Source: Mantis religiosa
Lineage: Eukaryota; Arthropoda; Insecta; Mantodea; Mantidae
Direction of reading: 5' to 3'
DNA length: 64,000 nucleotides
Assembly: GCA_030765055.1 (NCBI GenBank)
Contig: CM060953.1
Location: forward strand, 8,522,300-8,586,299
Shown piece after piece: positions 45,749 through 55,115 of this stretch. Both the position numbers and the translations under genes were made by a program. The notes beneath the pieces were generated by a model. That model saw only the letters and a program-made list of their open reading frames with translations, searched no databases and was not told the origin of the DNA. Every line of letters begins with the position of its first letter. The stretch's first letter is position 1.

Positions 45749-46061
45749 TATACATATTTTCTGGGCTGTTTATGTATACATCCCAATTTTAAATTACCTA
45801 ATTACATATATATTTTGCATTCTTTAAAGCATAACTTTCTAGCCCTACTGATGATACATGAAATGAAATGATAATTGGGAAAGTAAGTGTTCTAGGTCTA
45901 AGTCCCTCTCGTTTACGAGGACCTCGAAGAAATCTTAGTCAAGGACAACATTGCTGGCAGATCATCTGTTTACAAGTCTTAATGTCAGTCACTTGCTTTG
46001 GTGTAAGTCATACTGCTTATGCTATCCATGCATTAATAAAACATGAGTTTGAATTTCTTGC

Positions 46062-46202
46062 CTTAAATGTAAGAAGAATAGAAAGAAATTTTCTTTTATC
46101 TCCGATGAGCACTGCATTACTAATGCATGGGAGCTCTGCTTTCACTTCCTCTTCAATCAACACAGGAGGAATGTTCTCACCACCAGCTGTTATGATCAGC
46201 TC
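46062..46202 (-). CDS. bgm: bubblegum-type acyl-CoA synthetase, exon with GC donor
   Basis: Acceptor TTATTTTAG then 47 codons: ELIITAGGENIPPVLIEEEV, KAELPCISNAVLIGDKRKFL, SILLTFK. ELIITAGGENIPP is the hinge region following the adenylation core, where the enzyme rotates between adenylation and thioesterification. The exon end is AAG/GCAAGA, a GC donor in place of GT, confirmed by the exact continuation into the next exon. The intron holds a mariner. No upstream exon is visible between 46203 and the right end of the window. Confidence 0.9.
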
Positions 46203-47320
46203 CTAAAATAAACATGTCCATTTGTAAATAATAATTATGAAAAATTCACTACACTTGAAGCCTTTTTAGATTATTTATTTTATTATAAGTATTTTACTTT
46301 TTATTTTCTCTACTGTATATCTAATAGGTAGCGAAAGTATTAAATTTTGCTCAAAATTTTAATGATGAGATGAGAGACGATACATTACACAAGACATTTC
46401 TGTTGCTCCTTTTATTGTATTTCTTTTTTTTTTCTTTTTTTTTAATCCTAGTATTTTGATAAATGGAGTGTTAGCGGTATGAGCACGCTGATTTTACAAG
46501 CTGAGGTATCCAAATAACAAATAATGAAGTCCCATAACAAGTTCATCTATCTTTAAATATAAAGGAGATAATTGACTGTACACTATACAGTCTGGCAACA
46601 AAATAGGCTTTCAGAATGCAATGTTTATTTTGTTTTGCAGCCAGCCATGCATTCACACTTGCGATGGGTGAAAGTCTAAATTAGACCAGGGCTTGAAGGC
46701 CAGCTTGCCATGTGCCTGTGTGTTTATCAACTACTGCTAGTAAGAAGGGGTGGAGTAGTTTTCTTTTAAGCTATTCGATTGTATTCATGAGACCTAAACT
46801 TAAGAGGCTATGCATAAGATTAAGGATAACAAATTCAAATGTTAATTATGGAAATACTTCATTCATGCATATCATGTAAATCAAAGTCACATTAATTGTT
46901 TAACAGTAAATGTATTAATGTTCAATAACTACAACATCAACATGAAGTCTAAGTGAATATTCAAAATGTGCTCCATTAGGCTCTGTGCTATGCCACTTGG
47001 ATATGAAATTCTCCTATTGAAACATCAAGTTTGGCAGTTGGTTTTCCATAAGCAAGAACTATACTCTTTATTTCTATATGCAAATTTCTGAATGCATTTA
47101 ACGCATCTGAAGCGCCGACAGAACTTGCTGTTGTGCCAAGTGTTGTGGCAGGTAGTTTCACTGTTGACATTCCTGATCTTCCATTCTAAATGCACACCAA
47201 TGTTGCCAAGCGTAAGCTACAACTTTATTGAAGTAAGACATACAGGAATCCAGTCTTTTCATTTTATTTTATGACTAAACAAATCATTTTAGCAACATAT
47301 GGTAAAGAGGATGCTGGGGT
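46203..47320. other. no recognisable exon
   Basis: A 60-codon minus-strand frame at 46988-47170 has no recognised family; otherwise AT-rich sequence. Probably bgm intron. Confidence 0.35.
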
Positions 47321-47321
47321 A

Positions 47322-47478
47322 GCACAGTGGTTTCATTTGCGACTCTTGTGCTGAGGGTCTGAGTTCAATTCCTGGCTCTGGGATGGCGATTTTAAGTTGA
47401 CCCTATCCATGCCTTCACCTCTGTCTAGCACATGTGAAGTGTCACCTATGGCCAACGTGGTTTGGAGTCCATGTTATG
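47322..47478 (+). mobile_element. tRNA-like SINE, fourth type
   Basis: GGGGTAGCACAGTGGTTTC (box A) and GGTCTGAGTTCAATTCC (box B) with body GATTTTAAGTTGACCC. It abuts the end of the DNA transposon that follows. Confidence 0.7.
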
Positions 47479-48109
47479 TACTAGTCGACCACGATATGAA
47501 TGCACTTGGCAAGAAGCGTTACTAAACAGTTACGTCACAAGTAGGCAAAGTACCGCAGGTACAGTGCGGATAATGCAAACATCAACAATACCGGGATACT
47601 TTCAATGTGACGTGCAGATGTAGTGCAGTTCAACATGGTGCTTCTTTGAGCCTTTTCTTATGCAGTTAAAATTCGAATAGTATAGTGGCAGTTGCAGTGC
47701 TCGTTGCGATAAAATTGGCATGTGCTTGTGAAGACTTTAATTACGGAAGCACCTACAAAGTTAAAAACAAGAAAAGTATCCCATTCTGATGAAAAGCATA
47801 TCATATCAGGATATACAGTTCTGTAGACGAGAAAAGCAGGGAAAATTGGTTACTCGTACCCCTTGAAAAAGCAGCAGTTAGGGCAGCAAAAATAGTGGGA
47901 AGGTCTGGGAGAACTATCATGAGCATAAAATGCCTAAAAAAAATCCCTAACACTTCATCTCGAAAGGCACAGGCTAACAAAAGAAAATTAAACATGATCC
48001 GCAACTGACAAAAAATGAGCTTCTGGAGATAGTGAAAATTAATTTAAAAAGCCTGTTTATTGACTTGATTGGATAATGGAACACAGGAATTTTAGTCTTA
48101 TGCCTTCCT

Positions 48110-48470
48110 CCCTAGCACTGTGACCTTAACCCTATAGAGCTATTTGGAATTAAACAAAGATTGCAGCAAAGAAGTACTTCTATTACTTTGAGTAATCTGA
48201 AAGCTACGACAACAAGCTGCATAGCTCAAATTACACAAACTGATTGGATAGCAGCATGTAGACAAGTGAAAAGAATTGAGCAAGATTTTAAGCGCCTAGA
48301 TGGGTTAATGGAGGAAACAATTGTAAATATAATTATAAACATGGGTCTAGATAGCAGCAATGATGACGATAAAGTCTGCAATTGTGATGAATGTTATTTT
48401 GAGAATATGAATATTAAAGCAAAAGAATGCAGTGACACGGATATAGCAAATGAAGGACCTGAAACAAACA
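48110..48470 (+). pseudogene. IS630-like transposase C-terminus, interrupted by the PLE insertion
   Basis: PP, a stop, HCDLNPIELFGIKQRLQQ, then ITQTDWIAACRQVKRIEQDF, KRLDGLMEETIVNI and an acidic tail. HCDLNPIEL holds the last catalytic acidic residue; the stop replaces the expected tyrosine. Here the motif keeps its proline, unlike the N-A form in the composite family, so this is a related but separate family. Confidence 0.75.
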
Positions 48471-48585
48471 TTCCCAAACTTGATGTGTGTTTGGAGGAAT
48501 TTAGTAACAGTGACGTCAAAATTAATATAAAAATTATTTGTGGTTGGTTTATTGACACTCGTCACTTACTTTTTCATATATTTAT

Positions 48586-48627
48586 GAGAGACTAGTTTCA
48601 AAGGCCCTGGCCTCCATTTTCAATCTC
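48586..48627 (-). ncRNA. hammerhead-like motif of the inverted PLE copy
   Basis: Identical to the motif at 52314-52355 (see there). Its presence here puts one ribozyme-like unit antisense to the array. Confidence 0.55.
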
Positions 48628-49789
48628 TTCCCAACTGGCAAATGTTGTTATCTGCTCTCTCTGGTGGTGGAACTATGAACTTTTTTGTCAAATTATCTGC
48701 TGGCGGGATTTCAAAGTTCATTACGCGATCCTTATTTTTCCAGATGAATATGTTCTCCCATGTTGTCAATCTATTTTGGTTTATCACTCCTTTTAATAAT
48801 TTTGGATTTGGATCAATGTCATGGTTTTCATTCCAAAAATGAAATGCTACTGCTGACTTGTCTTCTTGTTTCAATCTGATGTTTCTAAAGTGTTCTTTGA
48901 CTCTGGTTTTTAAATTTCTTTTTGTTTGACCTATGTAGCATTTTTCACAATTCTTGCAATTTATTTGGTATATTCCAGATTTGTTACCTGAAGGAATTTC
49001 ATCTTTTGTTTTTGAATTTAGTAATTTTAAAATTGAGTATCTATTAGTAGGTGCCAAGATGATATTTTGTTCCTTGAATATCTTTTTAAATTTATTAAAT
49101 GTTTCTGGATGATATGTGAATGAACTGAATATGCTGTTGCTTTCTTTTTCTTTAATAAATGTGGTTGTTTCCTTAATGGTTTTCTTTAGTTTAGATTTTC
49201 TAATTTTCTTCAACACCAAACTTTTGTTGTATCCGTTTTCTTCTGCTATGTGTATTATTGCTTTTTGTTCCTTGAAATATTCTTCTTTTTCCATGGGTAT
49301 GTTGACTAGTCTGTGTGTAAGGCTGTTTATTATTGCATGTTTATGTGTAATTGGGTTGTGGCTATTATTTTTTATATAATTTTCTGAATGTGTTGGCTTC
49401 CTGTAAATTCCAAATTTTATTTTTGTATCATTCCTGATGATATTTAGATCCAAGAAAGGTAGTTGTCCATTGATTTCCTTTTCTATTGTGAATTTGATAG
49501 TCCTTTCTTGCAGATTGAGTAATTTTAATGCATCATCTAAATGTTTACTTGGTACAATTGCAAAGATGTCGTCAACATATCTATACCAAACCTTGAAGAT
49601 CAATGGGAAGGACTTTTTAATTTGTGTTTCAAATGCACTCATAAATAAGTTAGCCAAAAAAGGTGAAAGTGGATTGCCCATTGATAGTCCTGATTTCTGC
49701 TTGTAGTGTTTTCCATTAAAGCTAAAGAAGTTTTGTTCAATGCATATTTTTGTTAGAGAAATATATTCTTCTGCTTCTATTGCTTCCAT
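48620..49789 (-). pseudogene. PLE protein, C-terminal 389 residues, truncated
   Basis: Open from MEAIEAEEYI to the normal stop. It keeps the catalytic WYRYVDDIFAIV block and the GIY-YIG domain but lacks the first catalytic aspartate region. Differs from the tandem units by one K to E change (YHPETF). Confidence 0.9.
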
Positions 49790-49874
49790 ATCAATTGTAG
49801 CTAGCCGTCACTGTTACTAAATTCCTCCAAACACACATCAAGTATAGGCAAATAAGTCTTGAGGAATAACCAAA

Positions 49875-52321
49875 ATGGAGTTAAAGTGTGGAACAAGGAA
49901 CATGGATACCACCAAAAAGGTAGGATTTGGACATTTTTCAGTTGAAATCAAACAGGATATAAAACTTTTCGAAAAATTACAGGAAAAAAGAAGAAAAATT
50001 GCAGCGGACATAAGATTTATAAATTTATGTATCAAGAAAAAAGTAGTACCGAATTTCGTAAGGAAAGTAGTAAAATTTGATAAAAATAGTAGACAACAAA
50101 AAGCAGCAGAGAGAAAAGTATTAATTGTAGAAAAGAATAAACACTATGGAAATAAAAACACGCTAGAAATAAATTGTACAATTTGCATCAAAAACTTACC
50201 AAACAATTAGGAAGTATATTTTGGGAAAATTTTGAAAACAATTTATTAGCATATCTTAATAGAAAAATGAAGACAAAAACAGCAAAGTTAAAGAATAAAT
50301 TAAAAAATTTATGCCAGAAAGCAGGCACTTTTAAAAAGATATATCAAAAAGACAAACATAACCTAAAAGATCATCTAAACAATGTGGTAAACCTATCAAA
50401 CCAAAATTTTACAAAAACAGAACTGAATAGGCTGAATCTAGGTTTAAAGACATGTGTAGATTATTCCAACCAAATTGAAGATTACATTGCTGACATCCAA
50501 ATTGCTACACAAACACTTAATGAAGAAAGTAAAAACACAGTAAAAAACAAATGCTCCAAAATAGTAGAAGAGATTAAAAATGAAAAGAAAAAGAATTTTA
50601 GTAACCAAATCATAAAAGCTCTTAAAAAGAAACCGGTTATTTATACTAAAGCAGACAAGGGAAATAAACTAGTAATTCTGGAAAAAGAAGAATACACAAA
50701 GAGGATGGAAGATTTGTTAGAAGACAGTAATTACCAAAAAGTAGAAACTAATCCATTAAAGTACTGCATTGAAACCACAAATAAAACGCTAAAAGAGAGC
50801 AAAATAATCAACAAAAAAGAATTGCACAAAATTAAAGTAGATAATCCAACATTACCAAGAGTATATGGGCTGCCAAAAATTCATAAAACAGGGAAAGGCA
50901 TGAGACCTATTACTAGTAGCATAAATGCCCCCACATATAATTTGGCCAAATGGTTACTAAGTAAATTTAATAGTTTTCCAAAATTTGAAAGTGCAAATTT
51001 AAGAAACTCTTTAGATTTAGTAGAAAAAATCAAAGATATAAATTTGGACAAAAATGACAGACTGGTTTCATTTGATGTCACATCTTTATTTCCAAGCATA
51101 CCAACAGAAAAATTGCAGACTGTGTTAAAAAAATGGCTAGCTACAATTGATATGGAAGCAATAGAAGCAGAAGAATATATTTCTCTAACAAAAATATGCA
51201 TTGAACAAAACTTCTTTAGCTTTAATGGAAAACACTACAAGCAGAAATCAGGACTATCAATGGGCAATCCACTTTCACCTTTTTTGGCTAACTTATTTAT
51301 GAGTGCATTTGAAACACAAATTAAAAAGTCCTTCCCATTGATCTTCAAGGTTTGGTATAGATATGTTGACGACATCTTTGCAATTGTACCAAGTAAACAT
51401 TTAGATGATGCATTAAAATTACTCAATCTGCAAGAAAGGACTATCAAATTCACAATAGAAAAGGAAATCAATGGACAACTACCTTTCTTGGATCTAAATA
51501 TCATCAGGAATGATACAAAAATAAAATTTGGAATTTACAGGAAGCCAACACATTCAGAAAATTATATAAAAAATAATAGCCACAACCCAATTACACATAA
51601 ACATGCAATAATAAACAGCCTTACACACAGACTAGTCAACATACCCATGGAAAAAGAAGAATATTTCAAGGAACAAAAAGCAATAATACACATAGCAGAA
51701 GAAAACGGATACAACAAAAGTTTGGTGTTGAAGAAAATTAGAAAATCTAAACTAAAGAAAACCATTAAGGAAACAACCACATTTATTAAAGAAAAAGAAA
51801 GCAACAGCATATTCAGTTCATTCACATATCATCCAAAAACATTTAATAAATTTAAAAAGATATTCAAGGAACAAAATATCATCTTGGCACCTACTAATAG
51901 ATACTCAATTTTAAAATTACTAAATTCAAAAACAAAAGATGAAATTCCTTCAGGTAACAAATCTGGAATATACCAAATAAATTGCAAGAATTGTGAAAAA
52001 TGCTACATAGGTCAAACAAAAAGAAATTTAAAAACCAGAGTCAAAGAACACTTTAGAAACATCAGATTGAAACAAGAAGACAAGTCAGCAGTAGCATTTC
52101 ATTTTTGGAATGAAAACCATGACATTGATCCAAATCCAAAATTATTAAAAGGAGTGATAAACCAAAATAGATTGACAACATGGGAGAACATATTCATCTG
52201 GAAAAATAAGGATCGCGTAATGAACTTTGAAATCCCGCCAGCAGATAATTTGACAAAAAAGTTCATAGTTCCACCACCAGAGAGAGCAGATAACAACATT
52301 TGCCAGTTGGGAAGAGATTGA
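49875..52321 (+). pseudogene. PLE protein of unit 1, one-base frameshift
   Basis: The first about 99 codons match the other units; loss of one A (AAATAAATTG in place of AAATAAAATTG) shifts the frame and stops it at 50210. The remaining 715 codons are open from 50174 and contain the whole reverse transcriptase and endonuclease. A homopolymer-linked single-base loss can also be a sequencing error. Confidence 0.85.
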
Positions 52322-52355
52322 AAATGGAGGCCAGGGCCTTTGAAACTAGTCTCTC
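52314..52355 (+). ncRNA. hammerhead-like ribozyme motif at PLE unit 1/2 junction
   Basis: Layout: GAGA (stem I), UUGAAAA (core), U, GGAGGC-CAGG-GCCUUU (six-pair stem II with two wobbles), GAAA, CUAG (palindromic stem III), UC, UCUC (stem I, four perfect pairs with GAGA). Predicted cut between 52351 and 52352. The core differs from CUGANGA at C3 to U and G8 to A, which are partners of one base pair in the hammerhead fold, so pairing is kept. The motif overlaps the ORF stop (TGA at 52319-52321). Confidence 0.6.
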
Positions 52356-52494
52356 ATAAATATATGAAAAAGTAAGTGACGAGTGTCAATAAACCAACCA
52401 CAAATAATTTTTATATTAATTTTGACGTCACTGTTACTAAATTCCTCCAAACACACATCAAGTATAGGCAAATAAGTCTTGAGGAATAACCAAA

Positions 52495-54942
52495 ATGGAG
52501 TTAAAGTGTGGAACAAGGAACATGGATACCACCAAAAAGGTAGGATTTGGACATTTTTCAGTTGAAATCAAACAGGATATAAAACTTTTCGAAAAATTAC
52601 AGGAAAAAAGAAGAAAAATTGCAGCGGACATAAGATTTATAAATTTATGTATCAAGAAAAAAGTAGTACCGAATTTCGTAAGGAAAGTAGTAAAATTTGA
52701 TAAAAATAGTAGACAACAAAAAGCAGCAGAGAGAAAAGTATTAATTGTAGAAAAGAATAAACACTATGGAAATAAAAACACGCTAGAAATAAAATTGTAC
52801 AATTTGCATCAAAAACTTACCAAACAATTAGGAAGTATATTTTGGGAAAATTTTGAAAACAATTTATTAGCATATCTTAATAGAAAAATGAAGACAAAAA
52901 CAGCAAAGTTAAAGAATAAATTAAAAAATTTATGCCAGAAAGCAGGCACTTTTAAAAAGATATATCAAAAAGACAAACATAACCTAAAAGATCATCTAAA
53001 CAATGTGGTAAACCTATCAAACCAAAATTTTACAAAAACAGAACTGAATAGGCTGAATCTAGGTTTAAAGACATGTGTAGATTATTCCAACCAAATTGAA
53101 GATTACATTGCTGACATCCAAATTGCTACACAAACACTTAATGAAGAAAGTAAAAACACAGTAAAAAACAAATGCTCCAAAATAGTAGAAGAGATTAAAA
53201 ATGAAAAGAAAAAGAATTTTAGTAACCAAATCATAAAAGCTCTTAAAAAGAAACCGGTTATTTATACTAAAGCAGACAAGGGAAATAAACTAGTAATTCT
53301 GGAAAAAGAAGAATACACAAAGAGGATGGAAGATTTGTTAGAAGACAGTAATTACCAAAAAGTAGAAACTAATCCATTAAAGTACTGCATTGAAACCACA
53401 AATAAAACGCTAAAAGAGAGCAAAATAATCAACAAAAAAGAATTGCACAAAATTAAAGTAGATAATCCAACATTACCAAGAGTATATGGGCTGCCAAAAA
53501 TTCATAAAACAGGGAAAGGCATGAGACCTATTACTAGTAGCATAAATGCCCCCACATATAATTTGGCCAAATGGTTACTAAGTAAATTTAATAGTTTTCC
53601 AAAATTTGAAAGTGCAAATTTAAGAAACTCTTTAGATTTAGTAGAAAAAATCAAAGATATAAATTTGGACAAAAATGACAGACTGGTTTCATTTGATGTC
53701 ACATCTTTATTTCCAAGCATACCAACAGAAAAATTGCAGACTGTGTTAAAAAAATGGCTAGCTACAATTGATATGGAAGCAATAGAAGCAGAAGAATATA
53801 TTTCTCTAACAAAAATATGCATTGAACAAAACTTCTTTAGCTTTAATGGAAAACACTACAAGCAGAAATCAGGACTATCAATGGGCAATCCACTTTCACC
53901 TTTTTTGGCTAACTTATTTATGAGTGCATTTGAAACACAAATTAAAAAGTCCTTCCCATTGATCTTCAAGGTTTGGTATAGATATGTTGACGACATCTTT
54001 GCAATTGTACCAAGTAAACATTTAGATGATGCATTAAAATTACTCAATCTGCAAGAAAGGACTATCAAATTCACAATAGAAAAGGAAATCAATGGACAAC
54101 TACCTTTCTTGGATCTAAATATCATCAGGAATGATACAAAAATAAAATTTGGAATTTACAGGAAGCCAACACATTCAGAAAATTATATAAAAAATAATAG
54201 CCACAACCCAATTACACATAAACATGCAATAATAAACAGCCTTACACACAGACTAGTCAACATACCCATGGAAAAAGAAGAATATTTCAAGGAACAAAAA
54301 GCAATAATACACATAGCAGAAGAAAACGGATACAACAAAAGTTTGGTGTTGAAGAAAATTAGAAAATCTAAACTAAAGAAAACCATTAAGGAAACAACCA
54401 CATTTATTAAAGAAAAAGAAAGCAACAGCATATTCAGTTCATTCACATATCATCCAAAAACATTTAATAAATTTAAAAAGATATTCAAGGAACAAAATAT
54501 CATCTTGGCACCTACTAATAGATACTCAATTTTAAAATTACTAAATTCAAAAACAAAAGATGAAATTCCTTCAGGTAACAAATCTGGAATATACCAAATA
54601 AATTGCAAGAATTGTGAAAAATGCTACATAGGTCAAACAAAAAGAAATTTAAAAACCAGAGTCAAAGAACACTTTAGAAACATCAGATTGAAACAAGAAG
54701 ACAAGTCAGCAGTAGCATTTCATTTTTGGAATGAAAACCATGACATTGATCCAAATCCAAAATTATTAAAAGGAGTGATAAACCAAAATAGATTGACAAC
54801 ATGGGAGAACATATTCATCTGGAAAAATAAGGATCGCGTAATGAACTTTGAAATCCCGCCAGCAGATAATTTGACAAAAAAGTTCATAGTTCCACCACCA
54901 GAGAGAGCAGATAACAACATTTGCCAGTTGGGAAGAGATTGA
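52495..54942 (+). CDS. Penelope-like element protein: reverse transcriptase and GIY-YIG endonuclease
   Basis: 815 residues, intact. Residues 1-200 are lysine-rich and helical. The reverse transcriptase shows PRVYGLPKIHKTGKGMRPI near 330-350, motif A VSFDVTSLFPSIP (D401), motif B GLSMGNPLSPFLANLFM (from G460), the catalytic YVDD at 497-500, LPFLDLNIIR and YRKPTHSENYI. After a linker comes the GIY-YIG nuclease: GIY at 698-700, a cysteine trio CKNCEKC, YIG at 711-713 and the RVKEHFRNI helix with the conserved arginine. This is the order and length of Penelope/Poseidon-type PLEs, whose nuclease nicks the target to prime reverse transcription. Start chosen at the first ATG of the open frame, in an ACCAAAATGG context. 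Confidence 0.96.
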   Translation: MELKCGTRNMDTTKKVGFGHFSVEIKQDIKLFEKLQEKRRKIAADIRFINLCIKKKVVPNFVRKVVKFDKNSRQQKAAERKVLIVEKNKHYGNKNTLEIKLYNLHQKLTKQLGSIFWENFENNLLAYLNRKMKTKTAKLKNKLKNLCQKAGTFKKIYQKDKHNLKDHLNNVVNLSNQNFTKTELNRLNLGLKTCVDYSNQIEDYIADIQIATQTLNEESKNTVKNKCSKIVEEIKNEKKKNFSNQIIKALKKKPVIYTKADKGNKLVILEKEEYTKRMEDLLEDSNYQKVETNPLKYCIETTNKTLKESKIINKKELHKIKVDNPTLPRVYGLPKIHKTGKGMRPITSSINAPTYNLAKWLLSKFNSFPKFESANLRNSLDLVEKIKDINLDKNDRLVSFDVTSLFPSIPTEKLQTVLKKWLATIDMEAIEAEEYISLTKICIEQNFFSFNGKHYKQKSGLSMGNPLSPFLANLFMSAFETQIKKSFPLIFKVWYRYVDDIFAIVPSKHLDDALKLLNLQERTIKFTIEKEINGQLPFLDLNIIRNDTKIKFGIYRKPTHSENYIKNNSHNPITHKHAIINSLTHRLVNIPMEKEEYFKEQKAIIHIAEENGYNKSLVLKKIRKSKLKKTIKETTTFIKEKESNSIFSSFTYHPKTFNKFKKIFKEQNIILAPTNRYSILKLLNSKTKDEIPSGNKSGIYQINCKNCEKCYIGQTKRNLKTRVKEHFRNIRLKQEDKSAVAFHFWNENHDIDPNPKLLKGVINQNRLTTWENIFIWKNKDRVMNFEIPPADNLTKKFIVPPPERADNNICQLGRD

Positions 54943-54976
54943 AAATGGAGGCCAGGGCCTTTGAAACTAGTCTCTC
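54935..54976 (+). ncRNA. hammerhead-like motif, unit 2/3 junction
   Basis: Identical in sequence to the 52314-52355 motif, one period downstream. Confidence 0.58.
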
Positions 54977-55115
54977 ATAAATATATGAAAAAGTAAGTGA
55001 CGAGTGTCAATAAACCAACCACAAATAATTTTTATATTAATTTTGACGTCACTGTTACTAAATTCCTCCAAACACACATCAAGTATAGGCAAATAAGTCT
55101 TGAGGAATAACCAAA

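Larger units (their letters stand above)
48478..49806 (-). mobile_element. inverted, 5'-truncated PLE copy
   Basis: The minus strand starts inside the reverse transcriptase at the codons for ATIDMEAIEAEE (49806). It runs through the rest of the ORF, the stop, the hammerhead-like motif and about 110 bp of junction sequence, ending at CACATCAAGT (48478). It meets the first plus-strand unit head to head at 49806 with one base of overlap. Confidence 0.93.
49806..52425 (+). mobile_element. PLE tandem unit 1 (2620 bp)
   Basis: First of five head-to-tail units. Starts CGTCACTGTTACTAAATT, directly after the inverted copy. One A is missing from an A run near 50172 compared with the other units. Confidence 0.93.
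52426..55046 (+). mobile_element. PLE tandem unit 2 (2621 bp)
   Basis: Complete unit: 69-bp leader, 815-codon ORF, then 105 bp containing the hammerhead-like motif and an AT-rich tail leading directly into unit 3. Confidence 0.95.

Noticed and set aside
46988..47170. 60-codon minus-strand frame as an upstream bgm exon
   Set aside because: Sequence does not match the acyl-CoA synthetase region expected before ELIITAGGEN and lacks clear splice sites.
50881..51201. Open frames antisense to each PLE unit (106, 89, 87, 66 and 65 codons, repeated in each unit)
   Set aside because: They recur only because the units are identical, have no domain signatures, and lie opposite a strong coding frame.
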